From contig NZ_CABFMF010000077.1 in the NCBI RefSeq assembly GCF_901875575.1, positions 5,390 to 69,389 of the forward strand: a DNA stretch of 64,000 nt, written 5' to 3'. Both the position numbers and the translations under genes were made by a program. Origin of the DNA: an uncultured Streptococcus sp. GTDB taxonomy: Bacteria > Bacillota > Bacilli > Lactobacillales > Streptococcaceae. This document shows positions 47,957-56,696 of this stretch, in pieces; within the stretch, counting starts at the first letter, position 1, and every line of letters starts with the position of its first letter. The notes under the pieces are model-generated. The model had not been told where the DNA came from. It made no database searches and was given only the letters and a program-made list of their open reading frames with translations.

Positions 47957-48946
47957 TTACCAAGCTGGTGTTGTAACAGGTGCATTTAAAGCATCCAACC
48001 ACTCATCATCTGCCAATCGAATCAATGTCAATGACAAACCAGCCATATCGATTGAAGTCATATAGTTTCCAATTTTCTTAAATACCAACTCAACACCTTT
48101 TTCATGGAGTAATTTTGCCACATCATTTGCAAATACATATTGCTCCATAAGAGGAGTGCTTCCTAAACCATTAATGAGAAGCCCATAGCGTTCACCAGCT
48201 TTAAGTTGGAAACCTTCAGATAATTTTTCAACCAACTCTGAGGCCAATTGTGAGGAAGGCTGCATTTTCTCTTTTTTATACCCTGGCTCACCGTGAATAC
48301 CAACTCCATATTCAAATTCATCATCTTCTAGAACAAAACCTGGTTTCCCAACTTCAGGAACAGTTGCTCCAGACAAGGCCAGCCCAATTGTTTTAATTTC
48401 TAAGACAAGTTTATCGGCCAAGTCCTTGATTTCAGCTAATGATTTACCAGAACGAGCTGCAGCACCCAAAATTTTATGGACTAAAATAGTACCTGCAACA
48501 CCTCGACGGCCTTGGGTATAGAGACTATTTTCAACAGCGATATCATCATCAACCACAACACTTGCTACATCAATACCTTCCATTTCAGCAAGTTCTTGTG
48601 CAATTTCAAAGTTCATGATGTCTCCAGAATAGTTCTTGATAACCATGAAAACTCCAGCACCTTCATCAGCTGCCTTAATGGCTTCTAAAATTTGATCCGG
48701 AGTAGGTGAAGTGAAGACTGCTCCACAAATGGCAGCAGACAACATTCCATCTCCTACAAATCCAGCATGACTTGGTTCATGTCCTGAGCCTCCACCTGAA
48801 ATAAGCCCAACTTTCCCTGTCTTTTCTACCTTTCTAACGATGACATCAAAACCATCTAACCGTTCTACCAAGTCATCATGCATGAATGACAAGCCCTGCA
48901 ACATTTCATCAACAACTTGTGTCGGTTCATTTATAATTTTTTTCAT
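47957..48946 (-). CDS. dhaK: Dihydroxyacetone kinase subunit DhaK (substrate-binding)
   Basis: 329 residues. SGGGSGHEPSHAGFVG binds substrate, and the His in YGVGIHGEPGYKKE forms the covalent hemiaminal with dihydroxyacetone. First gene of dhaKLM, preceded by AAAGGAG. Control is by DhaS-DhaQ activation and probably by catabolite repression (sites upstream). Confidence 0.97.
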   Translation of the reverse strand: MKKIINEPTQVVDEMLQGLSFMHDDLVERLDGFDVIVRKVEKTGKVGLISGGGSGHEPSHAGFVGDGMLSAAICGAVFTSPTPDQILEAIKAADEGAGVFMVIKNYSGDIMNFEIAQELAEMEGIDVASVVVDDDIAVENSLYTQGRRGVAGTILVHKILGAAARSGKSLAEIKDLADKLVLEIKTIGLALSGATVPEVGKPGFVLEDDEFEYGVGIHGEPGYKKEKMQPSSQLASELVEKLSEGFQLKAGERYGLLINGLGSTPLMEQYVFANDVAKLLHEKGVELVFKKIGNYMTSIDMAGLSLTLIRLADDEWLDALNAPVTTPAW

Positions 48947-48972
48947 GAGAAACTCCTTTCAGTATTTACCTT

Positions 48973-48987
48973 TGTTTTCGCTTTCAT
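48973..48987 (-). promoter_or_regulatory. cre site (CcpA) in the dhaK promoter
   Basis: On -, ATGAAAGCGAAAACA fits the CcpA consensus WTGNAANCGNWNNCW at every fixed position. It overlaps the 3' end of the -10 box, where CcpA binding would block transcription. Confidence 0.8.
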
Positions 48988-49014
48988 TATATATTTTTTG
49001 CTGCTGGTTGATAA
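48986..49014 (-). promoter_or_regulatory. dhaKLM promoter
   Basis: TATAAT (48986-48991) with TTATCA (49009-49014) 17 bp upstream on -. The weak -35 directly abuts the DhaS operator, as expected for an activated promoter. Confidence 0.8.
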
Positions 49015-49038
49015 GGGACAGATTCTATTATTTGTCCC
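49015..49038. promoter_or_regulatory. DhaS operator
   Basis: GGACAGAT, six bases, ATTTGTCC: this matches the inverted repeat reported for DhaS in Lactococcus lactis (GGACACAT-N6-ATTTGTCC) except at one base. It lies between the divergent dhaK and dhaS genes. Confidence 0.88.
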
Positions 49039-49099
49039 CTTTTAAACCCGTTTAAAAAAATTTTTTGGTAAAATGAAGTAAGTAAAAGAAAGGTTTCCT

Positions 49100-49630
49100 A
49101 TGGCATCATCACTTATTACAAAAAAACGGATTGCCAAGGCATTTAGAGACCTATTAGCTACTAGAGAATTTGATAAAATCTCTATTGTAGATATCATGGA
49201 ATCAGCTGGCATTCGTAGACAGACCTTTTATAATCACTTTCTTGACAAATATGAACTGCTAGACTGGATATTTGAAACTGACTTAACCGAGTATATTACC
49301 AATAACTTGGACTTCATTTCAGGCCAAAAATTATTACAAGAACTATTTCTTTATTTCGAACAAGAGCGTGATTTTTATATTCAACTTTTTGATATTCAAG
49401 GGCAAAATAACTTCTATGACCACTTTATAAGTTACTGTCGCTTGCTTGTATCAAAAATTTTAAGAGAATACGGTCAGATTGATATCGATTCATCTGCTTA
49501 TACTTGTTTTTTGTTAGACTATCATTCACATGCTCTAGCAGAAATCGTGAAGGCTTACGTCAATAAAAAAAGTCCAGTTCCACAACCAGACTATCTCATC
49601 ATGACGATTATTGGAAAGAGACCACAATGA
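49100..49630 (+). CDS. dhaS: TetR-family transcriptional activator DhaS
   Basis: 176 residues. The N-terminal TetR helix-turn-helix is KISIVDIMESAGIRRQTFYNHF; the C-terminal ligand domain is TetR_C type. Unlike most TetR proteins, DhaS activates: in L. lactis it works with DhaQ bound to dihydroxyacetone. It overlaps dhaQ by 4 nt and is divergent from dhaKLM, sharing the operator at 49015. Confidence 0.93.
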   Translation: MASSLITKKRIAKAFRDLLATREFDKISIVDIMESAGIRRQTFYNHFLDKYELLDWIFETDLTEYITNNLDFISGQKLLQELFLYFEQERDFYIQLFDIQGQNNFYDHFISYCRLLVSKILREYGQIDIDSSAYTCFLLDYHSHALAEIVKAYVNKKSPVPQPDYLIMTIIGKRPQ

Positions 49631-50616
49631 CATTTATTTCAAATTATAAAGAGAAAATTATTTCAAGTTACATTTCAGCTACTGTTAACAGTCATCCTGA
49701 ATTAGAAAAACACCCTACTTTACCATTAGTTTATGAAAAGAATCGCAACCCTCATCAGGTTCCAATATTATCGGGTGGAGGTTCAGGTCATGAACCTGCT
49801 CATATCGGATATGTGGGAGAAGGAATGCTTACCGCTGCTATCTACGGCCAATTATTTACTCCACCTACAAGAAATGAAATCTTAGAGTCCATTCGTTTTT
49901 TAAATAATGGACAAGGTGTCTTCATCATTGTAAAAAATTTCGAAGCAGACATCAAAGAGTTTAGCTCGGCCATTAACACTGCTAGACAAGAAGGAATTAA
50001 AGTCGGCTATAGTTTATCACACGATGATATTTCAATCGAACCCCACAATAAATTTCAAATTAGAGGGAGAGGACTTGCAGGGACCATTTTACTTCATAAA
50101 ATCCTGGGGTGTGCCGCAAAAAATGGAGCCAATATTGAAGATTTAACCAACCTAGGTCATCAACTTGCCCCAGAAATCGCAACCATTGGCTTTGCAACAA
50201 AATCGGCTAGTCTCCCCCAAGCCACTCTTCCACTATTTAACTTGGAAGAGGGAAATATTTCCTATGGTATTGGGATACACGGCGAAGAAGGTTATCGTAT
50301 CGTCCCATTCCAATCGTCAGAAATACTTGCAAATGAAATTATAAGTAAATTAAGATTGCACTATCACTGGAAAAAAGGAGAGCAATTCATATTGCTTGTA
50401 AATAATCTAGGTACTAGTACCAACCTAGAAATGGGCATATTTATCAATGATCTCCTTCAACTCTTAGAAATTGAAGGAGTCACTATTACCTTTATAAAAT
50501 CAGGAACATTTATGACCAGTCTGGATATGGCAGGTATATCCGTAACTCTTTGCCCTGTAAAGAATAAGCAATGGTTAGATGCGCTCAATGCTCCAACGAC
50601 AGCTTTTGCATGGTAA
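49627..50616 (+). CDS. dhaQ: DhaK paralogue DhaQ, co-activator of the dha operon
   Basis: 329 residues, colinear with DhaK. It keeps SGGGSGHEPAHIGYVG and the substrate-linking His in YGIGIHGEEGYRIV, so it can sense dihydroxyacetone. It is divergent from dhaKLM and co-translated with dhaS, the arrangement that defines DhaQ rather than a second kinase. No partner dhaL lies on this strand. Confidence 0.93.
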   Translation: MTFISNYKEKIISSYISATVNSHPELEKHPTLPLVYEKNRNPHQVPILSGGGSGHEPAHIGYVGEGMLTAAIYGQLFTPPTRNEILESIRFLNNGQGVFIIVKNFEADIKEFSSAINTARQEGIKVGYSLSHDDISIEPHNKFQIRGRGLAGTILLHKILGCAAKNGANIEDLTNLGHQLAPEIATIGFATKSASLPQATLPLFNLEEGNISYGIGIHGEEGYRIVPFQSSEILANEIISKLRLHYHWKKGEQFILLVNNLGTSTNLEMGIFINDLLQLLEIEGVTITFIKSGTFMTSLDMAGISVTLCPVKNKQWLDALNAPTTAFAW

Positions 50617-50632
50617 TTTGCTTGTATAACTC

Positions 50633-50662
50633 AAAAGGGCTACATCATTTGATAGCCCTTTT
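50633..50662 (+). terminator. Terminator of dhaS-dhaQ
   Basis: AAAAGGGCTA pairs perfectly with TAGCCCTTTT around a 10-nt loop. Confidence 0.85.
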
Positions 50663-50673
50663 AATCTTATCTT

Positions 50674-50825
50674 ATACTCTTCGAAAATCTCTTCAAACCA
50701 CGTCAGCTTCACCTTGCCGTATGTATGTTACTGACTTCGTCAGTTTCATCTACAACCTCAAAGCAGTGCTTTGAGCAGCCTGCGGCTAGTTTCCTAGTTT
50801 GCTCTTTGATTTTCATTGAGTATTA
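50674..50825. repeat. BOX element (boxA-boxB-boxC)
   Basis: Begins ATACTCTTCGAAAATCTCTT, contains CCACGTCAGCTTCACCTTGCCGT (boxA; the classical BOX-PCR primer site with a few changes), a boxB with the CTGACTTCGTCAG hairpin, and ends in a boxC of the CTTTGATTTTCATTGAGTAT type. BOX elements are mobile-derived intergenic repeats of pneumococcus and close relatives. Confidence 0.92.
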
Positions 50826-50865
50826 TATATAAAAGAATTTATTCTTTCGATTTCAAGAAATCCAT

Positions 50866-51405
50866 CTATCCCTTACAATTTTTCTGATGAGCTTTGAGTT
50901 TTTTCAGAGCCCAGTCATAGTGGCTTGACGTGCTACTGACAAAGTAGGAACCTAGACTTGTCCCTCCTGTCCACTTATAGACACCTTTGGTAAAGAGTTC
51001 GTCAGTGCTAAAAACTTCTATCAACTCTAAAACCTCTTTATGTGATTGTTCTAGGAGTCTAGTCGCTTCTTCTAATGCCGTTTTCTGGTGCTTCTTCCAA
51101 AAAGCGTCATTCATTTGTCCATAAGTTTTCCAATTATAAGGTTCAGGGAGAAAAGATCTCTCATGACCCTTTTGATTAGAATGGACCCAAGTCAAAAGTA
51201 ACTGCTGCCATTCATAAAGATGAATCAGGACATCCCGTAGATTTTTATCTCTATTCCAGTGAGCTTCCTTTTTCTTTTGGTCTCTTGAAAAATCAAATGG
51301 AGTCTGTAGCTCATCTTCACTTAGTTGGGATATGAAACGATTGAGCTTTTCATAGTTTTCCTTAGAGGCCAGCACTAGCTCCTCTTTTGTTTTTGGTCTA
51401 GGCAT
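50866..51405 (-). CDS. ClbS/DfsB-family four-helix protein
   Basis: 179 residues, all-helical and rich in Lys, Glu and Trp. HWNRDKNLRDVLIHLYEWQQLLLTWV near residue 50 and the C-terminal YKWTGGTSLGSYFVSSTSSHYDWA are typical of the DUF1706/ClbS family. The founder ClbS hydrolyses a colibactin cyclopropane in E. coli, but streptococcal members are common and their substrate is unknown. Not linked to the NRPS element. Confidence 0.85.
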   Translation of the reverse strand: MPRPKTKEELVLASKENYEKLNRFISQLSEDELQTPFDFSRDQKKKEAHWNRDKNLRDVLIHLYEWQQLLLTWVHSNQKGHERSFLPEPYNWKTYGQMNDAFWKKHQKTALEEATRLLEQSHKEVLELIEVFSTDELFTKGVYKWTGGTSLGSYFVSSTSSHYDWALKKLKAHQKNCKG

Positions 51406-51444
51406 GACTCAACTCCTTTTCTAATCCTTAAGATAAGAGTCTCT

Positions 51445-51939
51445 CTACAACTTATCCTTTAATTTCTCAACAAAGAGATAGGCTGATGGACAGGTCAAGG
51501 TATTCTTAATCGTTAGATGATTGATTTGATGAATCTTTTTACGGTCTGTGTGTGGAAATTCCCGACAAGCCTTTGGACGAACATCATAGATGGAGCAGAG
51601 ATTATCCCCTCCTAGAAATGGACAAGGCATGGATTTAAAAACCTTGTCCCCATCCTCATCTACCTGAAGGAATTCCGCTTCAAAAGCAGGTAATTTCATC
51701 TTAAAATACTTAGCGATCCGTGTGATATCCGCCTCTTTGAAGTCAGGTCCCAAGGTCTTACAACAGTTAGCACAGGCAGTACAGTCAATTTCAGCAAAGA
51801 CTTCTTCATGAATTTGCTGGGCTATTTTATCCAAATTCTTAGGTGGTTTTTTCTTTAAATTAGCTAACACTTTACGATGCTCCTTTTGTTTTTGAAGAGC
51901 AAGCTGGTGGTAGTATTCAATATCAATTTCTTTTGGCAT
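51445..51939 (-). CDS. YkgJ-family cysteine cluster protein
   Basis: 164 residues with Cys-rich segments CTACANCC near residue 54 and CPFLGGDNLCSIYDVRPKACREFP near residue 100, the expected pattern of the family, which probably binds a metal or zinc-iron cluster. Physiological role unknown. It lies between the ClbS-like gene and walJ. Confidence 0.88.
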   Translation of the reverse strand: MPKEIDIEYYHQLALQKQKEHRKVLANLKKKPPKNLDKIAQQIHEEVFAEIDCTACANCCKTLGPDFKEADITRIAKYFKMKLPAFEAEFLQVDEDGDKVFKSMPCPFLGGDNLCSIYDVRPKACREFPHTDRKKIHQINHLTIKNTLTCPSAYLFVEKLKDKL

Positions 51940-52084
51940 TATTTCTCTCTAATATGCTTCTTTGTATAAATTTTAGCATGTTAATCGTGCTAAAAAGAAG
52001 TCAGTAGTTAACAGCAACAAGACTTGTTTTATATTTCATAAGGCCTATTATACCATATTTTCCGTCCTGAAATGAACCAAATAG

Positions 52085-52107
52085 AAAAAGAACACCCGTA
52101 GGTGCTC
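52085..52107 (-). terminator. Terminator of the walRKJ operon
   Basis: On -, GAGCACC pairs with GGGTGTTC (one G-U pair) over a TAC loop, followed by TTTTTCT, directly after the walJ stop. Confidence 0.8.
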
Positions 52108-52109
52108 TC

Positions 52110-52919
52110 TTATATGTCTGTCAATGGTGTTGCGGTATCTGGTGATGTATCATAGACATTAAAATCTACTCCTACACCCAAATCTGCTTGAGCCAACTGA
52201 TTGACCATAGTCATGTGGGCTAACTCCTTGATATTGTTCTCCTTAGACAAATGTCCAAGATAAATCTTTTTAGTACGATTTCCTAACGTACGAATCATAG
52301 CATCTGCCCCATCTTCGTTTGATAGATGTCCAAGATCTGAAAGGATTCTCTGTTTCAATTTCCAAGCGTAGGAACCAGCTCTTAGAATTTCAACATCATG
52401 GTTAGACTCGATAAGATAAGCATCTGCATTCTCCACAATCCCTGCCATACGATCACTAACATAGCCCGTATCAGTCAAAAGGACAAAACTCTTATCATCC
52501 TTCATAAAACGGTAAAACTGCGGTGCGACAGCATCATGACTAACTCCAAAACTCTCGATATCGATATCTCCAAAGGTTTTGGTTTTGCCCATTTCAAAGA
52601 TATGCTTTTGTGAAGAATCAACCTTACCAAGATACTTGCTATTTTCCATGGCCTGCCAAGTCTTTTCATTAGCATAGAGATCCATACCGTACTTACGAGC
52701 AAGTACACCTACTCCATGGATATGGTCCGAATGCTCATGCGTAATGAAAATGGCATCCAAGTCTTCTGGTTTTCGATTAATCTCAGCTAAGAGACTAGTG
52801 ATTTTTTTCCCAGACAAGCCTGCATCTACTAAAAGTTTCTTTTTCGGTGTTTCCAAATAAAAAGAATTTCCACTGGACCCTGATGCTAAAATACTGTATT
52901 TAAAGCCTATTTCACTCAT
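52110..52919 (-). CDS. vicX: MBL-fold hydrolase WalJ (VicX)
   Basis: 269 residues with metallo-beta-lactamase motifs SGSSGNSF, THEHSDHIHG near residue 60, LLTDTGYVS and GHLSKENN. Third gene of the WalRK (VicRK) operon; the enzyme influences DNA replication-linked or stress functions, with a substrate still debated. It follows walK with a one-base gap. Confidence 0.95.
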   Translation of the reverse strand: MSEIGFKYSILASGSSGNSFYLETPKKKLLVDAGLSGKKITSLLAEINRKPEDLDAIFITHEHSDHIHGVGVLARKYGMDLYANEKTWQAMENSKYLGKVDSSQKHIFEMGKTKTFGDIDIESFGVSHDAVAPQFYRFMKDDKSFVLLTDTGYVSDRMAGIVENADAYLIESNHDVEILRAGSYAWKLKQRILSDLGHLSNEDGADAMIRTLGNRTKKIYLGHLSKENNIKELAHMTMVNQLAQADLGVGVDFNVYDTSPDTATPLTDI

Positions 52920-52920
52920 T

Positions 52921-54270
52921 CTAGTCTTCTACTTCATCCTCCCATACTTCTTCTTTTACTGCATACTTATCATAAGGAAGTACAATGGTGAAGGTTGATC
53001 CCTTACCGTACTCACTCTTAGCCCAGATAAAGCCTTTATGTTGTTTAATGATTTCTTTAGCAATAGATAGACCCAAACCAGTTCCACCTTGGGCACGGCT
53101 TCGCGCACGATCCACGCGATAAAAACGATCAAATATACGAGGTAAATCCTGCTTAGGAATTCCCAGTCCTTGATCCGAAATAGATAAAATCATCTGTTCA
53201 TCTGTTGTTTTCATACTAACAGTGATTTTTCCACCATCTGGTGAATACTTAATGGCATTATTAAGAATATTATCAATAACCTGTGTCATCTTATCTGTAT
53301 CAATTTCAATCCAAACTGATGTAATAGGGTAATCACGTACTAGTTCATATTTTTGTTGGTCATCCTGGGATTTGATGGTATCAAAGCGGTTAAGGATAAA
53401 GGTTATAAAAGCGGTGAAATTAATCAACTCCACATCTAAGTGACTAGTGGTATTATCAATTCTTGATAAATGCAAGAGGTCTGTTACCATCCGCATCATA
53501 CGGTTGGTTTCATCTAGAGATACTTTGATAAAATCAGGTGCAACAGGCTCAGCAAGAGCACCTTCATCCAAGGCTTCCAGATAGGATTTAACACTTGTTA
53601 AAGGAGTTCGCAACTCATGGCTAACATTCGAAACGAAGAGTCTACGCTCTCGTTCTTCCTTTTCCTGCTCCGTTGTGTCGTGTAAAACGGCAACCAAACC
53701 TGATATAAAACCAGACTCACGACGAATCAAAGCAAAACGAACACGAAGTATTAAGTATTCACCATTATCATCTTGGGAATCAATCATTAGCTCAGGAACT
53801 TTTGTAATTAAATCTCGAAGCTCATATTCTTCACCAATATTTAGCAAATCTAATATATTTTTGTTTAGGGCATCTTCCTTTTGTATTCCCAGTTGTTTCT
53901 TAGCCATATCGTTTATCATGGTTATTTTCCCACGACGATTGGTTGCAAGGACTCCGTCAGTCATGTAAGAAAGAATACTATTTAGTCTCTTAGTTTCTTG
54001 TTCAAGATTTTCTTGAGTCAGTCGAATCACTTCTGACATATCATTGAGATTATTGGTGATATTTGTAATTTCAGAACTTCCCTGTAAATCCAATACTCGA
54101 GAATAATCTCCTGCAATTAAATCCTTTACCTTTTGATTAATCTGCTTCAATCGGATATTATCTCTACGATTCTCCAGTAATAGCAAGGTTACTACCAAGA
54201 TAAAACCTAACAAAATCAAGATAAAGATAAAATCTCTAGTTAAAACTATTTCTTTAAATAATTTAATCAT
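52921..54270 (-). CDS. walK: Sensor histidine kinase WalK (VicK)
   Basis: 449 residues. One membrane helix (about 13-31) with almost no external part, as in streptococci, then HAMP, a PAS domain (about 95-205), HisKA with the phosphorylated His in VSHELRTPLTSV near 218, and HATPase_c with NNAIKYSPDGG, DQGLGIP and GGTGLGLSI. It senses cell-wall status and phosphorylates WalR. It overlaps walR by 8 nt. Confidence 0.97.
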   Translation of the reverse strand: MIKLFKEIVLTRDFIFILILLGFILVVTLLLLENRRDNIRLKQINQKVKDLIAGDYSRVLDLQGSSEITNITNNLNDMSEVIRLTQENLEQETKRLNSILSYMTDGVLATNRRGKITMINDMAKKQLGIQKEDALNKNILDLLNIGEEYELRDLITKVPELMIDSQDDNGEYLILRVRFALIRRESGFISGLVAVLHDTTEQEKEERERRLFVSNVSHELRTPLTSVKSYLEALDEGALAEPVAPDFIKVSLDETNRMMRMVTDLLHLSRIDNTTSHLDVELINFTAFITFILNRFDTIKSQDDQQKYELVRDYPITSVWIEIDTDKMTQVIDNILNNAIKYSPDGGKITVSMKTTDEQMILSISDQGLGIPKQDLPRIFDRFYRVDRARSRAQGGTGLGLSIAKEIIKQHKGFIWAKSEYGKGSTFTIVLPYDKYAVKEEVWEDEVED

Positions 54271-54970
54271 TATTTCTCATATAATAGCCGACCCCACGAC
54301 GTGTTAAGATATACTCAGGGCGGCTTGGTGTGTCTTCAATTTTTTCACGTAAACGTCTAATGGTTACATCTACTGTACGAACATCTCCAAAATAATCATA
54401 TCCCCAAACAGTCTCAAGTAAGTGCTCTCGAGTAATAACTTGACCAATATGAGATGCTAAGTGATATAAGAGCTCAAATTCACGGTGTGTTAAGTCTAGT
54501 TCTTCACCGTATTTCTTAGCAACATATGCATCAGGTACAATCTCTAAATCCCCAATTAGTATTGACTGAGATTTCTTTTCTTCTACATCATGATGATCTA
54601 CAGTAAGAAGTTCTGCACGCCGTAAAACTGCCTTAACACGAGCCTGCAACTCTCGATTTGAAAAGGGCTTTGTTACATAATCATCTGCACCAAGCTCTAA
54701 GCCAATAACCTTATCAAATTCACTGTCCTTTGCAGAAAGCATGATAATGGGTACACTACTAGTCTTACGAATGGTTTTAGCAACTTCTAATCCATCGATT
54801 TCTGGAAGCATCAAATCCAAAATAATAACATCTGGTTGCTCAGATTCAAATTTCTCTAAAGCTTCACGACCATTAAAAGCAGTTACAACTTCGTAACCTT
54901 CCTTAGTCATATTAAATTTGATAATATCTGAGATTGGTTTTTCATCATCTACAATTAATATTTTTTTCAT
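54263..54970 (-). CDS. walR: Essential response regulator WalR (VicR)
   Basis: 235 residues. Receiver domain with acidic pair DDE at residues 8-10, Asp52 in VIILDLMLP and Lys in TKPF; OmpR-type winged helix from about residue 130 (LTHREFELLYHLA, YILTRRGVGYYM). It controls peptidoglycan hydrolase genes such as pcsB in streptococci, and is generally essential. First gene of the operon. Confidence 0.97.
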   Translation of the reverse strand: MKKILIVDDEKPISDIIKFNMTKEGYEVVTAFNGREALEKFESEQPDVIILDLMLPEIDGLEVAKTIRKTSSVPIIMLSAKDSEFDKVIGLELGADDYVTKPFSNRELQARVKAVLRRAELLTVDHHDVEEKKSQSILIGDLEIVPDAYVAKKYGEELDLTHREFELLYHLASHIGQVITREHLLETVWGYDYFGDVRTVDVTIRRLREKIEDTPSRPEYILTRRGVGYYMRNND

Positions 54971-54990
54971 TTTTTCACCTTTTCTCTACT

Positions 54991-54999
54991 ATTATAACA
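54991..54999 (-). promoter_or_regulatory. Extended -10 promoter of walR
   Basis: TGTTATAAT on -, 21 nt upstream of the WalR start. No good -35 at 17 bp, which the extended -10 could compensate. Confidence 0.6.
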
Positions 55000-55027
55000 A
55001 AAAAATTAGAAGAAAACACAATTGCTA

Positions 55028-56200
55028 TTACCGTCCATTGTCTAAATAAGTTCTTTCATAAACCTGCCATATCTTTTGTTGAGGTTTAGCAAAAGGATAG
55101 TGACTAAACTCTTTTGGAGAAATCCATCGTACTTCTCTATCTTTAAATTCATGGAAGTCATTTACTTGCCCTGCTATTATTTTTACATGCCATTTACGAT
55201 GACTAAAGACATGCTTAATTTGGTCAAACTGATAATCTAGCCAATCAACTTTTAAATCATAATCCTGTTGGAAACTCTCTTCTGGACTGGGACCAAAGTT
55301 CACACTTTCTTCAGCAACTTGATGAAAAAGATTCATTTCCTCTTCTTGTGAAAAATCATCAACTTCTATCAAAGGAAAATGCCAAAAGCCTTTCAAGAGT
55401 TTCTCATTTTCATTTTTTTCAAGTAAAAATTTTCCATCTTTATTTTGTACTACTAAAGCATTGAGATAAATAGGAATGGGCTTTTTCTTAGGAGCTTTGA
55501 TAGGGTAATGAGCCATAGTTCCATTTTGATAAGCTGCACTAAATTCCTTGACAGGACTTTCTTCTGGACGTGGATTTACTGGTGCTTCAATATCAGAACC
55601 CAAGTCCATTAAAGCCTGATTAAAGTCACCCGGCCGTTCTGGGTCAATCAAGATTTCCATCATTGCTTGAAAAATTTTACGATTACTCGGAATGCCAATA
55701 TCGTGATCGACTTCAAATAAACGTGCTAAAACTCGCATAACATTACCATCTACAGCTGGTTCAGGCAAGTTAAAAGCAATACTAGAAATAGCTCCTGCAG
55801 TGTATGGTCCAATCCCTTTTAAACTGGAAATCCCTTCATAGGTGTTTGGAAATTGACCACCAAAGTCAGTCATAATTTGCTGAGCTGCAGCCTGCATATT
55901 GCGTACTCGAGAATAATAACCCAAACCTTCCCAAGCCTTCAATAAACGTTCTTCAGATGCTTCAGCCAAACTTTCTACAGTAGGAAACCATTCCAAAAAT
56001 CTTTTATAATATGGAATGACCGTATCTACTCTAGTCTGCTGGAGCATGATCTCAGATAACCAAATATGATATGGATTCCTAGTTCGTCTCCAAGGTAAAT
56101 CACGTTTATTCTCATCGTACCAGTTGAGCAGTTTTTCTCTGAAAGAAAAGATCCTATCCTCAGACCACATCTTGATACCGTATTCTTTTAAATCTAACAT
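55028..56200 (-). CDS. mutY: A/G-specific adenine glycosylase MutY, Fe-S cluster motif absent
   Basis: 390 residues. The N-terminal helix-hairpin-helix glycosylase half has LPWRRTRNPYHIWLSEIMLQQTRV, LKGIGPYTAGA and VDGNVMRVLARL (catalytic Asp); the C-terminal half is a NUDIX-like 8-oxoG reader domain. After DFNQALMDLGS, where most MutY proteins carry four cluster cysteines, this one reads DIEAPVNPRPEESPVK with none. It excises A opposite 8-oxoguanine. Cluster-less MutY proteins are known in streptococci and lactobacilli, so this is expected to be active. Confidence 0.96.
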   Translation of the reverse strand: MLDLKEYGIKMWSEDRIFSFREKLLNWYDENKRDLPWRRTRNPYHIWLSEIMLQQTRVDTVIPYYKRFLEWFPTVESLAEASEERLLKAWEGLGYYSRVRNMQAAAQQIMTDFGGQFPNTYEGISSLKGIGPYTAGAISSIAFNLPEPAVDGNVMRVLARLFEVDHDIGIPSNRKIFQAMMEILIDPERPGDFNQALMDLGSDIEAPVNPRPEESPVKEFSAAYQNGTMAHYPIKAPKKKPIPIYLNALVVQNKDGKFLLEKNENEKLLKGFWHFPLIEVDDFSQEEEMNLFHQVAEESVNFGPSPEESFQQDYDLKVDWLDYQFDQIKHVFSHRKWHVKIIAGQVNDFHEFKDREVRWISPKEFSHYPFAKPQQKIWQVYERTYLDNGR

Positions 56201-56351
56201 ATATCTAGTATAACATAGAAGGATCTAACTGTCTGTTTATGAATATATTCTCTTTAATTGCATTGTACTAAAAAAGCCAGTAAAATTGAGCTTTCTTATT
56301 TTATCTTCTGTTAAATAAAGATAACTTTAAAAGATTTGGGGCAGATATAAC

Positions 56352-56378
56352 AAAAACCCTTGTAAATCAAGGGTTTTT
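56352..56378. terminator. Terminator downstream of tRNA-Thr
   Basis: AAAAACCCTTG and CAAGGGTTTTT form a perfect 11-bp stem around TAAAT. Symmetric, so it can act in both directions; it lies just past the 3' end of the tRNA on -. Confidence 0.88.
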
Positions 56379-56390
56379 CTGTCTATATCA

Positions 56391-56463
56391 TGCTAATTGC
56401 CGGGATTGAACCGGCGACCTCATCCTTACCATGGATGCGCTCTGCCAACTGAGCTAAATCAGC
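56391..56463 (-). tRNA. tRNA-Thr (GGT anticodon)
   Basis: 73 nt. On -, the acceptor GCTGATT pairs with AATTAGC (one G-U), the D arm is GCTC..GAGC, the anticodon arm CATCC-ATGGTAA-GGATG gives anticodon GGT, and the T arm is GCCGG-TTCAATC-CCGGC. No CCA is encoded. Confidence 0.95.
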
Positions 56464-56527
56464 TTATCTAAAAGTATACTATAGTTGGACCCACTTGTCA
56501 ATATATACAAAGTTTTTGAACGTAAAA

Positions 56528-56688
56528 AGAGTCTGGGACAAAAAGATTTTGATTTTAGGAATTCTTTATTATAAAATTTTAAAATCGATAGCTTAGACAA
56601 AAAAGCGAACAAAACAGAATTCTGAGTGTCAGATAACTCGTTTTGTTCGCTTTTTCAATTTAAGGTTAGACTTTTGTCCCAGGCTCTT
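56528..56688. repeat. Nested inverted repeat, intergenic streptococcal type
   Basis: Outer arms AGAGTCTGGGACAAAA (56528) and TTTTGTCCCAGGCTCTT (56672); inner arms AAAAAGCGAACAAAAC (about 56600) and GTTTTGTTCGCTTTTT (56640). It could fold as a long cruciform or act as a two-stage terminator for queT. Elements with GTCTGGGACAAAA ends are widespread between streptococcal genes. Confidence 0.75.
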
Positions 56689-56696
56689 GTAATATT

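Noticed and set aside
49627..50616. A second dihydroxyacetone kinase (DhaK2)
   Set aside because: It is co-translated with dhaS and divergent from dhaKLM, the DhaQ arrangement, with no linked DhaL.
50866..51405. ClbS-like protein as self-resistance of the NRPS cluster
   Set aside because: It is 20 kb away on the core chromosome with host-like base composition; such genes are common in streptococci without any NRPS.
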